This document shows, in pieces, positions 42,718 through 52,996 of a stretch of 64,000 bases of DNA; the first letter of the stretch is position 1; every line of letters begins with the position of its first letter. Location: the NCBI GenBank assembly GCA_010093485.1, contig MU001506.1:1302001-1366000 (forward strand). The letters are read 5' to 3'. The notes under the pieces were generated by a model, which saw only the letters and a list, made by a program, of their open reading frames with translations, had not been told where the DNA came from and did no database searches. Position numbers and translations under genes: made by a program. Source of the stretch: Karstenula rhodostoma CBS 690.94 (Eukaryota; Ascomycota; Dothideomycetes; Pleosporales; Didymosphaeriaceae).

Positions 42718-44104
42718 TATAGACTAGGAAGTAGTAGAGTAATACCCTTTTTATATATATTCTAGTATACTATATAGACTATAAATTAGTAGAAGAAGCT
42801 AGTAAATTAGGCTATATAGAATAGACTAATAAGTACCCTTTCCTACTTAAACTATAGAATTATAAATAGTAGGTAAGTAATTTTTAAAGTCTTATATATA
42901 GAGAGATATTATATAGCTAATAAGGTTACCTTATATAGTATATAGTACTATATTAAATTAGTTAAGAATACTATAGTTTAAATAGGAACTTATCTTTATA
43001 CTCTTTTAAGCTAATATTTTCTTTATTAGAATTAAATTCTAAACTTATATATTTAATCTAGCTAGTATTTATTTAATTTATATCTAGTAGGTATTAGTAA
43101 GGTATTAGTTTTAGAATACTTATATACTTATAAATAGAAGATCTTTATCTTATAGGTTATTAAAAAAGATTTTAAAACTCTAGTAAAGATAGTTCTACTT
43201 CTTATATAGAGTTTTAAAGTATTTAGTAGTCTTATCCCTTATAATAATCTAGGTATTAAGTATAGCTATATTTTTAATACTAATTTTAGTATTAAGAACT
43301 TCTTATTTAAAGGCCTCCTAGTCTACTTTAACTTTTTCTTTCTTATTTCTCTTAAGAATAGTAGATAGGTTAAGTAATTACTAGTCTAAAATCTTTAATA
43401 ATAAGGCTCTAGTATTAGTTAAGGTATTAGGTAATTAAGTAGATATTAGTATTATTAGAGTTAGAGTAGGAAAATTAGGGATATTAAAATACTAAGCTTA
43501 CTTCTCTATAAACTACTTAGCCTTAATTTTACTAATATCTTAGCTAGTATAGGCTACTACCTTATAGTATTAAATAGTTCTAGTATTAAAACTATTAAAT
43601 ATATTAGTACCTAATACTACCTAATACTTTTTTAACTTACTATATTATATTATATATATTATTTAACTAGATATATAACTATTTTAGTATATTAGGCTAG
43701 TCTCTTATTAGTAGCTAATTAATAATTAGCTATATAGCTAGTAGAAAGGTATTTTTTTAGAACTTAAAGTAATATATATTATCTACTATTTTATTATACT
43801 CTATAGTAAGCTCTTTACTAGTCTTTTTTATTTAAGTAGCTATATTTTTCTTTATACTCTTATTTAAAGAGTACTTTCTAGTATCTTTATACTACTTAAT
43901 ATTAGGTAGGTCTACTATAGTAGAGGTATTAGGTAAGTATTAGGTATAAGGTAATAGGTAGATATTAGATATAGGATAAATAACTATATAGTCCTATAAT
44001 ATAGAGTATAGAAGAAAGGTAATAAAGGTAAATAAAAGAAGTTATTAATAAATATTATAAGTAAACCTTATATAATTAAACCCTACTATTATATACCTAT
44101 CTAT

Positions 44105-44480
44105 TAAGTACTTATACTATAAATACTAAAGTACCTTTACTTACTTAAGTAAAGATAAATATACCTTACCTAAAAATAGAAATATTCTATTACTTTTTTT
44201 ACTATATAGACTAATATTATCTAATACTCTATATATACTTAAGATAGCTTAAATATATTAAGTTTTTATAAAGTTAGAATATATTTACTTTTTATTTTTA
44301 TTATAAATACTAAGGTGCCTTTATAACTTACTTACTAAAGTAAAGGTAAATATACCTTACCTAAAAGTAGGAATATTTTATTACTTTTTTTACTATATAG
44401 ACTAATACTATTTAATACCTTATATATACTTATAATAGCTTAAATAGGTTAAGTTTTTATAAATATAAAGCTTTTTTTCT
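44105..44480. repeat. Partial tandem duplication of the Helitron 3' end
   Basis: The terminal about 160-195 bp of Helitron C occurs twice in a row: the first copy starts ATAAATACTAAAGTACCTTTA at about 44,115, and the second starts ATAAATACTAAGGTGCCTTTA at about 44,308 and runs to about 44,480. Helitron B has the sequence once (reverse complement of about 3,556-3,760). The second copy lacks the last about 50 bp. It may be the remnant of an older Helitron terminus. Confidence 0.7.
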
Positions 44481-46202
44481 AATTTATTACCTTTTATTTT
44501 TACTTTTTTCTAGTTTACTTTTACTTATATTATATATATATACTAAGTAAGCCTATTATATAATCTATATAAGTACTATAGTTTCTATTTTTTTACTTTT
44601 TCTCTTCTTTACCTTAATACTATAAACTATTAACCCTCTTTAATTAATCCTACCTATAAATAATTTTTATAAATTTACTAGTATAGTACTATATAGAAAG
44701 ATTAAGCCTTCGCGCCCTATTAGTAGTAAAGGTAAGGGTAAGGCTAAGGCTTAAGGTAAGTTAGATATTAGTCCTAAGTATTAGCCCTATACTTATATAT
44801 TATAGCTAGTCTATTTAGTTATCTAATAGCTACTAAAACCCCTTATAAAACTATTATTTCTAATTTACCTACTAAGGCTTAGTAATCTACTTTAATTACT
44901 AGTAATATTAAAAAGCCTTACTACTATAAACTTAGTAGTAAGTATAGTACTAGTATTAGGCTAGTATTAGGCTAATATTCTCTAGCTATAGCTCTTTATA
45001 AGATTTACTAATTTTAGAAGAGTATTAACCTACTTATTTCTAAGCTACTATTCTAGTACCTAGTAAAGGAGGTAGTTATTAATTATAGTATCTTTTACTT
45101 TACCTACTATACTCTTCCTAAGACTATTAATAAAGACCTAATCTATAGTCTTTACTTTTAGTCTAATACTATTATAGCTCTTTAGAAAGCCTCTAAGGCC
45201 TTTTTAGTTTATTTTTTTAAGTATAAGTATTAGTTCTAGTATTAGACTTTATTATATTTATTAATTAAATTTAGGTATACTACTAGCCTATATCTATACT
45301 AAGTATATTACTATTATAAAATATAATATCTAGTATATTTACTAATTTACTAAAGTAATTAGTTCTTACTAGAATATATTATTTTAGTTTACCTAGCGCT
45401 AGACTTATATATAAGTATTAGGCTAGGTATTAGAACTAATATTTCTATTTACTAATTATACTTTAGGGTATTTATATATAAAGAATAAAGTTTATAGTAG
45501 TAATAGGTTTTTATTAATTAGGTTTTTAAGGAAAATACTACTCTCTAGGGTTTAGTAGATAATTTAGTACTACCTTAATAGTAGTATAATACTAGGTAAA
45601 ATACCTCTTTAATATAGTTAGGTAGTTCTAGCCTATTTAGCCCTACTAATTATACTCTCTTAAATTCTTTTTTTTTCTATACTATAATTTTTATATAGTT
45701 ATTATATACTTCCTCTTTTATCTTTATAGATAATAAAGGTTTATTATAAATATACTAATTTAGTTTATATAGATTAGTAATATATTTTATACTAGAAAGT
45801 TTTTAACTATAGGGTATATTTATTTTATAGCCTTTTCTATTATATATATTATAGCTACTAAAACCTTAGTCTAGTTATTTCTAAATATATTATTATTATA
45901 TTTATAATATAATTCTATATTTATAATAAAAATTTTAAAATTACTCTTAACTTTTCTATTATAATTTTTTAGAATTTTAAAATTAACTTATATTAGATTA
46001 GTTATTACTACTAGGGTTTATACCTACTTTAAAATAGTAACTAACTAAATTTTAAGCTACTTTATTTTCTTAGCTTATATAGCTAAAAAAGTAGCTAGAC
46101 TACTAGCTAAGTCTAAAACTAAGCTCCTACTTAAGTCTTCTATACTAGTAAATATATTTAGAAATACTATATTAACTTAAACCTTTAAATAGTTAAAGTA
46201 TT
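44481..46202 (-). pseudogene. Degraded element interior, probably gypsy D gag side
   Basis: 1.7 kb between the Helitron 3' end and the 5' LTR of element D. By position and orientation it should be the gag side of D. It is not found elsewhere in the window. Plus-strand features include a lysine-rich stretch near 44,715-44,760 (KGKGKAKA). No zinc knuckle or other diagnostic motif could be read, so the assignment is positional only. Confidence 0.35.
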
Positions 46203-46728
46203 ATAAGGGGTTTTCTATATATCTAATCTAAGTCTATACCTTAAAAATTATTTAAGAAATAAAATATAATAGAGGTAAATATAAAATTAGATAATAATTT
46301 TATACTATAATAAAATAGAATATAATAATACTAAATAAAAACTAAGTATTTATATATATATAAATAGTTTTAATTTAGTTATAAAAGTAAACTACTTCTA
46401 AATAATATTTTAAGTTAACTATAAAGAATAGAAATTATATAGAAATTCTCTTAAATTATATACTAGTTATTTTAATTCTTACTATTTTAGAATTCTCTAG
46501 TTTATTCTTATAGATTCTACCCTTTTAATAGAAGTATCTATTTTACTTTTACTAAAATCTAGTATTTATAAAATCTTATATTTTTAATAGAATTATAATT
46601 ATATAATTTATAATATAAGCTACCCTATAGGTTTATATATAAATACCTATTAATTTTATTTTTATTATTAATATTTTATATATAATTCTTTTCTTTCTTT
46701 TAGTCTAATTTTACTATAATTATAATAT
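46203..46728 (-). repeat. 5' LTR of gypsy element D
   Basis: 526 bp, matching 17,565-18,090 base for base apart from transitions and small indels. The outer flank (46,729 onward) is a fragment of retroposon E, indicating D inserted into, or beside, an older E copy. Confidence 0.75.
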
Positions 46729-46990
46729 AATAGTAATAGTAATAAAATAATATACTAAATTATAAACTATAAATAAAAAATATAAATTAAGAATATTAAT
46801 AAATATAAATAAGTAAAAAAGTTAGTATTTAAATAACTTTTAGTTATTATTATACTAATAATTAAAAATATATAAATAAAAGTCTAAAAATAAATAAATA
46901 AATAAATATTAAAAAAGAATAAAAAGATTTTTTTTATTATAGATATATTATATAATTCTATAGGCCTAGATTAAAATATAGACTATACTA
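46729..46990 (-). mobile_element. Retroposon E fragment
   Basis: Matches the right end of E copy 2 (about 20,790-21,040) through to the start sequence near TCTATAGGCCTAGATT. Only the 5' about 260 bp of E is present. Confidence 0.6.
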
Positions 46991-48339
46991 AGTAGTTATA
47001 ATAATAACTTTATATTAAAAAAAAATATACTAAAATACTAAAATATATTTAATATATTTAATAAAATTTAAATAATATATAGTTTTAGTTTTATATAATT
47101 TTATAGTAAGTAAAGTACTCTATAGCTAGGGGCCTAAAGCCCTTATTTTAATCTAGTTACTAATACTGCACGCGCTGGCGTTAGCGCCTTCCTCCGAGCC
47201 ACTCTCGTTCCCTCTGCCGCAGCCAGAGCCGGCCCCGGCCCGCGAGTCCCTCTCTGTCTCGGCCTCTCGGCCCGCGTCCTGGTGCCGGTGGCCTCCAGAG
47301 CATGGCATACATATGGCCACGACGCCCCCAGACCTCAACACCACACGCGCCCGCTCGCTGCTCAGCTTCCGCCCTCGCCCTCGCCCTCGCGCCCGCCGTC
47401 CCCCGCTGCCATGCCACGGCCCATCGCGCCCGCCGTCGACCATGCCGGCAGAGCAACAGCCGGACCGCCTTCCTGCACCGTGACCACGGCTGACACCACG
47501 TCGGCTAACGTGCCGCGTCCGTGGCAGAACCGTCGTCCCCTTGCCGTTCCAATCTCCCTACATGCCCATGTCCACGCCCACGCGTGCGGCTGACTCAGGT
47601 CAGATTGCCTATCAGCATGTCATGCCCGCCCTCGAACCACCTCCCTACCCCAGCAGCCAGCTCCGTTGCCACGCTGGTCCGCGGTAGCTGACGCCTTTTC
47701 CATTTCATTTTGGAACTAGGCGCTAGACCTACGTCTGCCTCTCCCAACTTTCAAATTACCTCTCGACCGTACTAGCCTGACAACTTGTGCGCACGCTCAT
47801 CAGCACTGTGCTAAGCCCGAGATCGACCATTCACGACACTCATCAGCTGCCCTTGATCCTTTCCCCACAGCATATGCCCGCTTCGAAGATGCCTTCAGAT
47901 GCGAGCAAGTACTTGTGCGTGAAACAATGGGTGGAACCACCTTTCAGCGCTCCCAACTCAACGGGGTTGGTCGGCCATGGATACTGTGACGTAGCATTGC
48001 TTTGGACACCTTTTCAGCAGAATTAGCGGCGCATTGTCGTGCCTCGGGTGGTACGATTCGTCCTTGGTCGGATCTAACATGATGCGACGTTCCTACACCC
48101 CAATTGCTCGGTTACGTTCGTGCCCGTCCTGCGCATCAGACATGCAGCGTTTCGCAAATCAACGGTCCAGAACGCCACCACATGGCAAAATTCAAAGCAT
48201 CAGTTTCCCAAACCATCGCCAGTCACCTTCCTTGGTCTGTGGCATGATTTGAAAGTTGCAGACATCAACTTTCCTCCTAGTATGCTCGCGTCCTCAGGCT
48301 TGCATCCTCTCTTTGTTGGACATCCGCGACATCGCGGAT
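46991..48339. other. Isochore boundary and upstream region of the MFS gene
   Basis: From 46,991 to about 47,165 the DNA is still AT-rich and unassigned. At about 47,166 composition changes abruptly to CpG-containing, GC-rich sequence. The first about 450 bp of the island (47,166-47,600) is markedly GC-rich, with short C-rich simple repeats (CCCTCGCCCTCGCCCTCGCG near 47,373). Open frames here are low-complexity and match no family known to me. The rest to 48,339 is presumed promoter and 5' untranslated sequence of the MFS gene. No further gene is supported. Confidence 0.6.
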
Positions 48340-48825
48340 ATGGGCTCGCTGTATGAGCCATCTGTTCGAGGCAGCACAATATCCGTCATCGGGAGACGCA
48401 TATCGAAAAGATTCACGACGTTAGAGGGATGGCGCGAGATTGGGTCCGGCGTGTATGCCATGGGCAACTCCAACATTCGCATGTTCTCCTTCCGGCATCA
48501 GTTCGATCCTGAGCATTTACGGCAAACCGGATTCGACTTCACACAGACGCTAGACAACGGGCAGACGACGCAGGCGGCGTTTACAAGGCGGCAAAGCCTC
48601 ATCGAACATCGGACGTCGTCAGAAGGGACCATTGGGAAGGCGATTGGATCGGTACGAGATGGGAAAATCACTTCGGTGACAACGAGCGAAGAGAACATCC
48701 AAGAGCCGTATCATTTGTACACTTTGAGAGAGAAGTGGATGTTGGTGACACTCGCGGGTGCGGCCGCCTCTTTCCCGATGCTCACGTTCAACATGTACCT
48801 TCCAGCTCTGGGACGAATTGCTACA

Positions 48826-49193
48826 GTATGAATCCCGCGATACGACCGAAGAGCTGCTACTAATGGTAATAAGGATACCGTAGAAATTGGATGCTCCCAG
48901 TTGAGCTAGTTGGCACCTTAAACCAATAAAAGAAGCTATTTATGACGTCTAACCCGCTTTTACGACCTATCCTGTTTTACGATTAGATCGCTAAACACCC
49001 TGGTCAACCGGCAGTAGAAAAACTCTACGGTATGTTACGCCCTTTTTGGTTAGCCTGCGCACAGACGCTGGGCGCGCCTTAGCCGCTTTTTTGGTCCCCC
49101 TTTGTTCGTGCATTGGCAAAAGCACAACGCGCCTTTTTGTCCCCCCTACTTCATTGAGTCACCCTACCTCATAGTGAATCTCTACAATATAAG
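48826..49193 (+). other. Intron 1 of the MFS gene, enlarged by a transposon
   Basis: Donor GTATGA at 48,826, branch-like CTACTAATG at about 48,857-48,865, and an acceptor AAG at 48,871-48,873 define an ancestral 48-nt intron of normal fungal size. The short repeat inserted across the intron 3' end, and its 9-bp duplication gives a second AAG at 49,191-49,193. Use of the distal acceptor restores the frame (IAT-DMKIG). Use of the proximal acceptor adds DTVEIGCSQLS and a stop. Confidence 0.75.
48878..49188 (+). mobile_element. Unmutated short repeat (MITE-like), the only GC-normal copy
   Basis: 311 bp flanked by the 9-bp direct repeat ATAAGGATA (48,869-48,877 and 49,189-49,197). The right 160 bp (about 49,030-49,188) is the core shared with all AT-rich copies, here with normal base composition (GCGCGCCTTAGCCGC, TTCGTGCATTGGC). 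The ends show a weak inverted match: CCGTAGAAATT at the left, TTGTAGAGATT (reverse complement) at the right. A further CTCTACGG at about 49,020 mirrors the left end. The target duplication length suggests a Mutator-like (MULE) or related cut-and-paste superfamily, but no transposase was seen. Confidence 0.8.
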
Positions 49194-50559
49194 GATATGA
49201 AAATCGGTGTTGAGGCCACCAACTTGACCATCATGGCGTATTTGATGATGCAAGGAGTTGCACCGCTTTTTTGGGGTCCTCTGTCTGATGGTTTCGGTCG
49301 CCGATCGGTCTACCTCGCTGCCTTCTCTCTCTACGTTACCTCCTGCGTTGTCTTGAGTTTCTCACCAAATTACACCGTCCTGTTGTTCTTCCGCATGACG
49401 CAGGCAGCCAGCATTGCATCCACGGTGTCTGTTGGATATAGCATCATTCGCGACATCTCCACGCCACCCGAATGCGACCAGTTTCACGGCTTTTTTCACG
49501 CTGTCCGCAACGGGACTTTACTTCTATCGCCAATTCTCGGCGGGCTACTGTCCAGTTGGACGGATTTTAGGTGTCTGTTTGTCCTCTTGTTCGCGCTGGC
49601 GACGACAATACTTGTGGCAATTGCGTTTCTATTGCCCGAGACGCTTCGCAGTATTGCGGGCAACGGTTCCATACCTTTGATGAACATACATGAGCCGTTG
49701 GTGTGGAAATGTAAGTTCTTTGGAAAGCCTATACACATGAAAGAGGGTTTGCAGCTTGCTGCAAGACCTATCACGCCGAGGAAGAAGTTTCTGGGGCCAC
49801 TTTACCTTTTCCAAGACCGTGGTGTCCTCTTAAGCCTCACCTTCAACAGCATAGTCTTCATGGTCTGGATGATGGTGACGGTCAGTACGACCACACTTTT
49901 CCAGAAGGCTTTCGGGGTCAACGAAGCCTTCGTCGGCCTGGCTTTTGTTCCCAACTTTCTCGGCGCCATTGCAGGCTCGGCTCTCATTGGCAACTTGCTG
50001 GACAGCGACCTCAAACGCGCATACTCGGCTTACAAACATACGCATTTCCTACCTTCGAACACCACTCTTTCTCGACACTCGATACCGTCTGATTTTCCCC
50101 TCGAACATGTGCGTTTGAAGCGCGTCCTAATATTTATCATTATACTGGTCATTTCGCTTGCATGCTACGGATACACTTGCATACCCCAGTCTGACGTCTC
50201 TGGGCGGCTGGATTTGTATACCTTTATTGCTTCAATTCCTCATCGCAGCGACGGCACACGCAACTTGCGGCGTACAACACACACTTATCTCAGACCTGTG
50301 GCCAAATGACGACTCGGGTGCAGCGTCGGCTGCGAGCAACCTCGCACGATCCGTGTTTGCTGCCATCGGTGTTGCCGTATTGGAAAAGATCATAGAATGC
50401 ATAAGAAGTGGGCCAACATTCTTAGCTTTGGGGCTTGTAGTGACGGTTCTGGTGATGTTGCCCATTATGCAATCGTACTTTGGGGAATCGTGGAGAGCGG
50501 CAAGAGGAACAGACAAGGGAGGTGGGCCGACGAAGGAGCCCCCGACAACCAACGTGTAG

Positions 50560-51671
50560 CTCCATAACATTTATCTTGACTGATCCACCAAATACCCATG
50601 GGTCAGCTATGTCTACATCATTCGGTGATCTCATCGCATGCCTACTGAAAGGTCTACAGTGTGAGAGCCAAGATGAAGCCTGCCACATGACCGTAGACAT
50701 GGACAGGTATCTAAACTGTCTACAGGTCTACACGCGAACACAAGCTGTGTTTGAGTCCAAAACGTTGAAGCCCTAGATCCCGGCCAGAATCGCCTCGGTA
50801 GCGAACGGTCGTGGAACCATCTCACCCCACCACTGCGCCTTTTAGCCCCCTCCCTTCCAGACGAAAAGCCTACCAACCGATTCAACTTCGCCCTCACCCT
50901 CTAACCTCGAATTAGCTAGTGTTCACTAGCGCAGTAAACCACGCTTTCCAACATCTTTCCAAATGCGCAAGTCTCCAGGCGCAAACTGTTTCCAGCTCAG
51001 CGCACATACCTCGCTCCGTACATATAGGACTGACCTCTTCACCACGTTGCGCGCCTTAAGATTATAAACATGTCCCATGTCATATTTCCCAAGCTGCGTG
51101 AGGGTAGAATCGCCACACGGCGAGTGGCGATACATGCGTGGTGGGTGAGAGGGCCAAGTGCGTAGCTTGTAATGTGCCGCTTCTGGACTGCTCCACTCAG
51201 AGCTATATTACCGTGTCAATGGAATGGCTGTATAGTCGATACTAACCTGATTCTTCCTGCTTACAGAGCGACGCTAAGTAGTCGTGCTCTACTCATGTCC
51301 CCTGCATTGCACATAACATACCTAAGATTCTCTCGGTGACTCGCTCTGTAGATCGAAGAGTCGGCCTTCACTTCCTGTGGCAGACATAAGGGTTGAAGTC
51401 TTGATCAGACGAAAAGTGGATGACGGGATCACGTAATTCAGGCTGTCATGCTTGCACGAATGCTTTTAGAGTTAGGTTCATATGCATAGGGCCATGTACG
51501 CTCGAATCGTGTTTAAGCTTCCACATACATCTGATTGATGAGGCATGAAGGTCGTGCTTATCCACCTGCAGAAGTGCTAATTTCCGCACGAAGAACGCGA
51601 TGCTGGGCTTCCGTCTTACGACCCGGGAATAGATCTCGAGCAGAAACCAACAAAGTATTGCTCGTAATTGT
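50560..51671. other. Convergent intergenic region
   Basis: 1.1 kb between the 3' ends of the MFS gene (plus) and the rhodopsin-domain gene (minus). GC-balanced and not repeated elsewhere in the window. Short open frames on both strands show no recognisable motif. No terminator or RNA gene could be identified. Confidence 0.6.
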
Positions 51672-52996
51672 TTAACCACGGCCACGAATAGCGCAATATT
51701 TCCCTCTACTCTTTCCAAACACCGCCGCAACGCGCTCTTCGCATGCAACTGATTTTGGTGACCTGCAAATGATTCGACCGTGTATGCCCTCGACATAATC
51801 CTTATCAGACGGAATATTATGTGAATGCTCGCCATCCGAGTTTATTTTGGTGGTATAGATGGTCGGTAAGTCATAACCAGGGCGGGAATTCAGAGCACCG
51901 ATGCTCTGAAGTACACGGCGAGGCAAGACTTTCTTGAGCAAATCGTCGAACGTACGGCGAAGCGGCGGCAGACAAGCAACGATGATGCACAAAGAATTTT
52001 CGCTTACACTAAGGGCAGTGGTGGTGACGGTATGGTAAACGGTGTCGGTTTTGACTTTCAGCAACAGATAACCGAATTGATAGATTTTGGCGATGGACAC
52101 TGCTGTACCACTGATGGCAAACATTAGAGCCGTGTATAGAACTGCGCCAATCCAAAAGTTCGGGTAGTAGAGCTCAGCAAAGAGCAACTCTGGACACCAA
52201 AAGCTTTGATGAGGCACTGTGAGTTTGGTCGGACTTGTAACTTACAACAAAGCCATGAGGAATACTAGTCGCACCCCCCATTTCGTGTACCTACTGAGAT
52301 GAATTCTCCGTAAGTATATTATGGGGGCTGCGGCATACAACAAGTCCGTGACTACATTAGACCCGCCCTGAATATATGCCACTGTCGTCTTGAACGTGAC
52401 TGGCCAACAGTCAGGGCTTTTTATTCTGACATCCCAGCTTGCCTGTACGGGCCGACATGATACCCAATGCGACATCATTGGCAGCGTGAAGTTGCAGATC
52501 AAGATGATCATGATAGAACTGTAGACGAACCGTCGATAGATGTGCGAGAAGTTCAAGCCGAGAAGGTAAGCACAAATAGACAGCTTAGCAAATCCGACAG
52601 CGTAGGTGTTGAATGCTCCGCCGATAAAGGTAAGAAATCGGACCCTTGCTTTGATTTCAATGTTGATGTCTACATCTAGGCGTCCCTCACCGCTGTACAG
52701 TGAAGCGAGTGCCCAGCCATGGCCTATCTCGGCGGATAGCTAAGGTGGTTAGCAATATTGCTGCGTAGATAGTGAAGATGCCACATACAAGAGCGAGTAC
52801 AATCCAGTAGTCACTCCAACCTGAAACTGTTAGTTTGACACGAGCATGAGTTATCATACTTAGTCTAACCTAGGCGTGGATTGATCCTGAAGCGGACAAT
52901 CAGTCTCCACATGCCAAAGAATGTCATTAGGATAGTGGACGTTATATTAACGACCTTGCCTGTTCCGGATCGGTCTGAATGGTGCTCACCAGCCAT
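51672..52996 (-). CDS. Fungal rhodopsin-domain (PTH11-like) integral membrane protein
   Basis: Four exons on the minus strand give a 363-aa frame: 52,870-52,996, 52,789-52,820, 52,246-52,739 and 51,672-52,110. Introns of 49 and 49 nt have GTTAGA..CTAAC..CAG and GTATGT..GCTAAC..TAG; the third is 135 nt (GTAAGT..CTAATG..CAG). Start ATG at 52,996 (MAGEHHSDRS). Family marks in order: LGWSDYWIVLALL after helix 1, AKLSICAYLL, the CRPVQASWD loop, a VVTDLLYAAAP helix, and ENSLCIIVACLPPLR in the last helix, followed by a polar cytosolic tail of about 90 residues. This matches the fungal rhodopsin-like domain found in PTH11-related receptors. No CFEM domain is present. Ligand and role unknown. Splice sites are inferred from frame and consensus. 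Confidence 0.85.

Larger units (their letters stand above)
27746..44322 (+). mobile_element. Helitron copy C, interrupted by gypsy H
   Basis: Two blocks, 27,746-34,491 and 42,718-44,322, together about 8.35 kb, join exactly once gypsy H and its TATAG duplication are removed; copy B shows the uninterrupted junction. The plus strand carries an HUH Rep relic and a PIF1-type helicase relic, the RepHel arrangement unique to Helitrons. The 5' end is AT-rich (TTATTATTTATAACG); the 3' end reads ACTAAGGTGCCTTTA here and ACTAAGGCGCCTTTA in copy B, containing an AAGGCGCCTT palindrome. Canonical TC and CTRR ends cannot be confirmed after RIP. Confidence 0.75.
17565..46728 (-). mobile_element. Ty3/gypsy element D, minus strand, interrupted by E, G, F and Helitron C
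   Basis: Two 526-bp direct repeats (17,565-18,090 and 46,203-46,728) bound gypsy-type relics that all read on the minus strand. From right to left they are gag-like sequence, reverse transcriptase, RNase H and integrase, the standard Ty3/gypsy order. Four later insertions split it: E (19,756-21,060), G (21,651-22,796), F (23,117-24,431) and Helitron C (27,746-44,322, with gypsy H inside). Flanks show AATA on both sides (17,561-17,564 and 46,729-46,732), a possible 4-bp target duplication. That the right-hand piece at 44,481-46,202 belongs to the same copy is inferred from LTR pairing, orientation and order. Confidence 0.6.
48340..50559 (+). pseudogene. DHA1-type MFS transporter, intron invaded by a transposon, apparent frameshift
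   Basis: A predicted plasma-membrane proton-driven efflux carrier. Exon 1 (48,340-48,825; start chosen at MGSLYEPSV) encodes a cytosolic N-terminus of about 130 residues and the first membrane helix, ending LPALGRIAT. Exon 2 starts at 49,194 (GAT ATG AAA ATC) and reads DMKIGVEATNLT, then SDGFGRRS (MFS motif A) and LSPILGG (motif C-like), the typical drug:H+ antiporter order. The frame holds to ACYGYT near 50,178, then the homologous sequence (SLGGWICIPLL, LISDLWP, SAASNLARS) continues in the next frame to a stop at 50,557-50,559. One extra base between about 50,165 and 50,200 explains this. Unshifted, translation stops at 50,309 (about 533 aa), losing the last helices; the restored length would be about 616 aa. 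A sequencing error cannot be excluded. Confidence 0.8.

Noticed and set aside
1..47165. Mitochondrial DNA, suggested by the very high AT content
   Set aside because: The region carries nuclear transposon relics (Helitron, Ty3/gypsy, Tc1) with RIP-type dinucleotide loss and is contiguous with genes having spliceosomal introns.
47153..47593. Several overlapping open frames in the GC-rich rim, on both strands
   Set aside because: Low-complexity Ala/Pro/Arg-rich translations in all frames, as expected by chance in GC-rich DNA; no motif and no splice logic.
50108..50189. An alternative intron (GTGCGT to CCCCAG) to explain the MFS frame change
   Set aside because: Its ends are both in phase 0, so removing it does not switch frame, and it would delete a good membrane helix (VLIFIIILVISLACYG).
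52690..52830. A frameshift in the rhodopsin-domain gene near IRR/EIGHG
   Set aside because: A 49-nt consensus intron (52,740-52,788, GTATGT..GCTAAC..TAG) restores the frame exactly.
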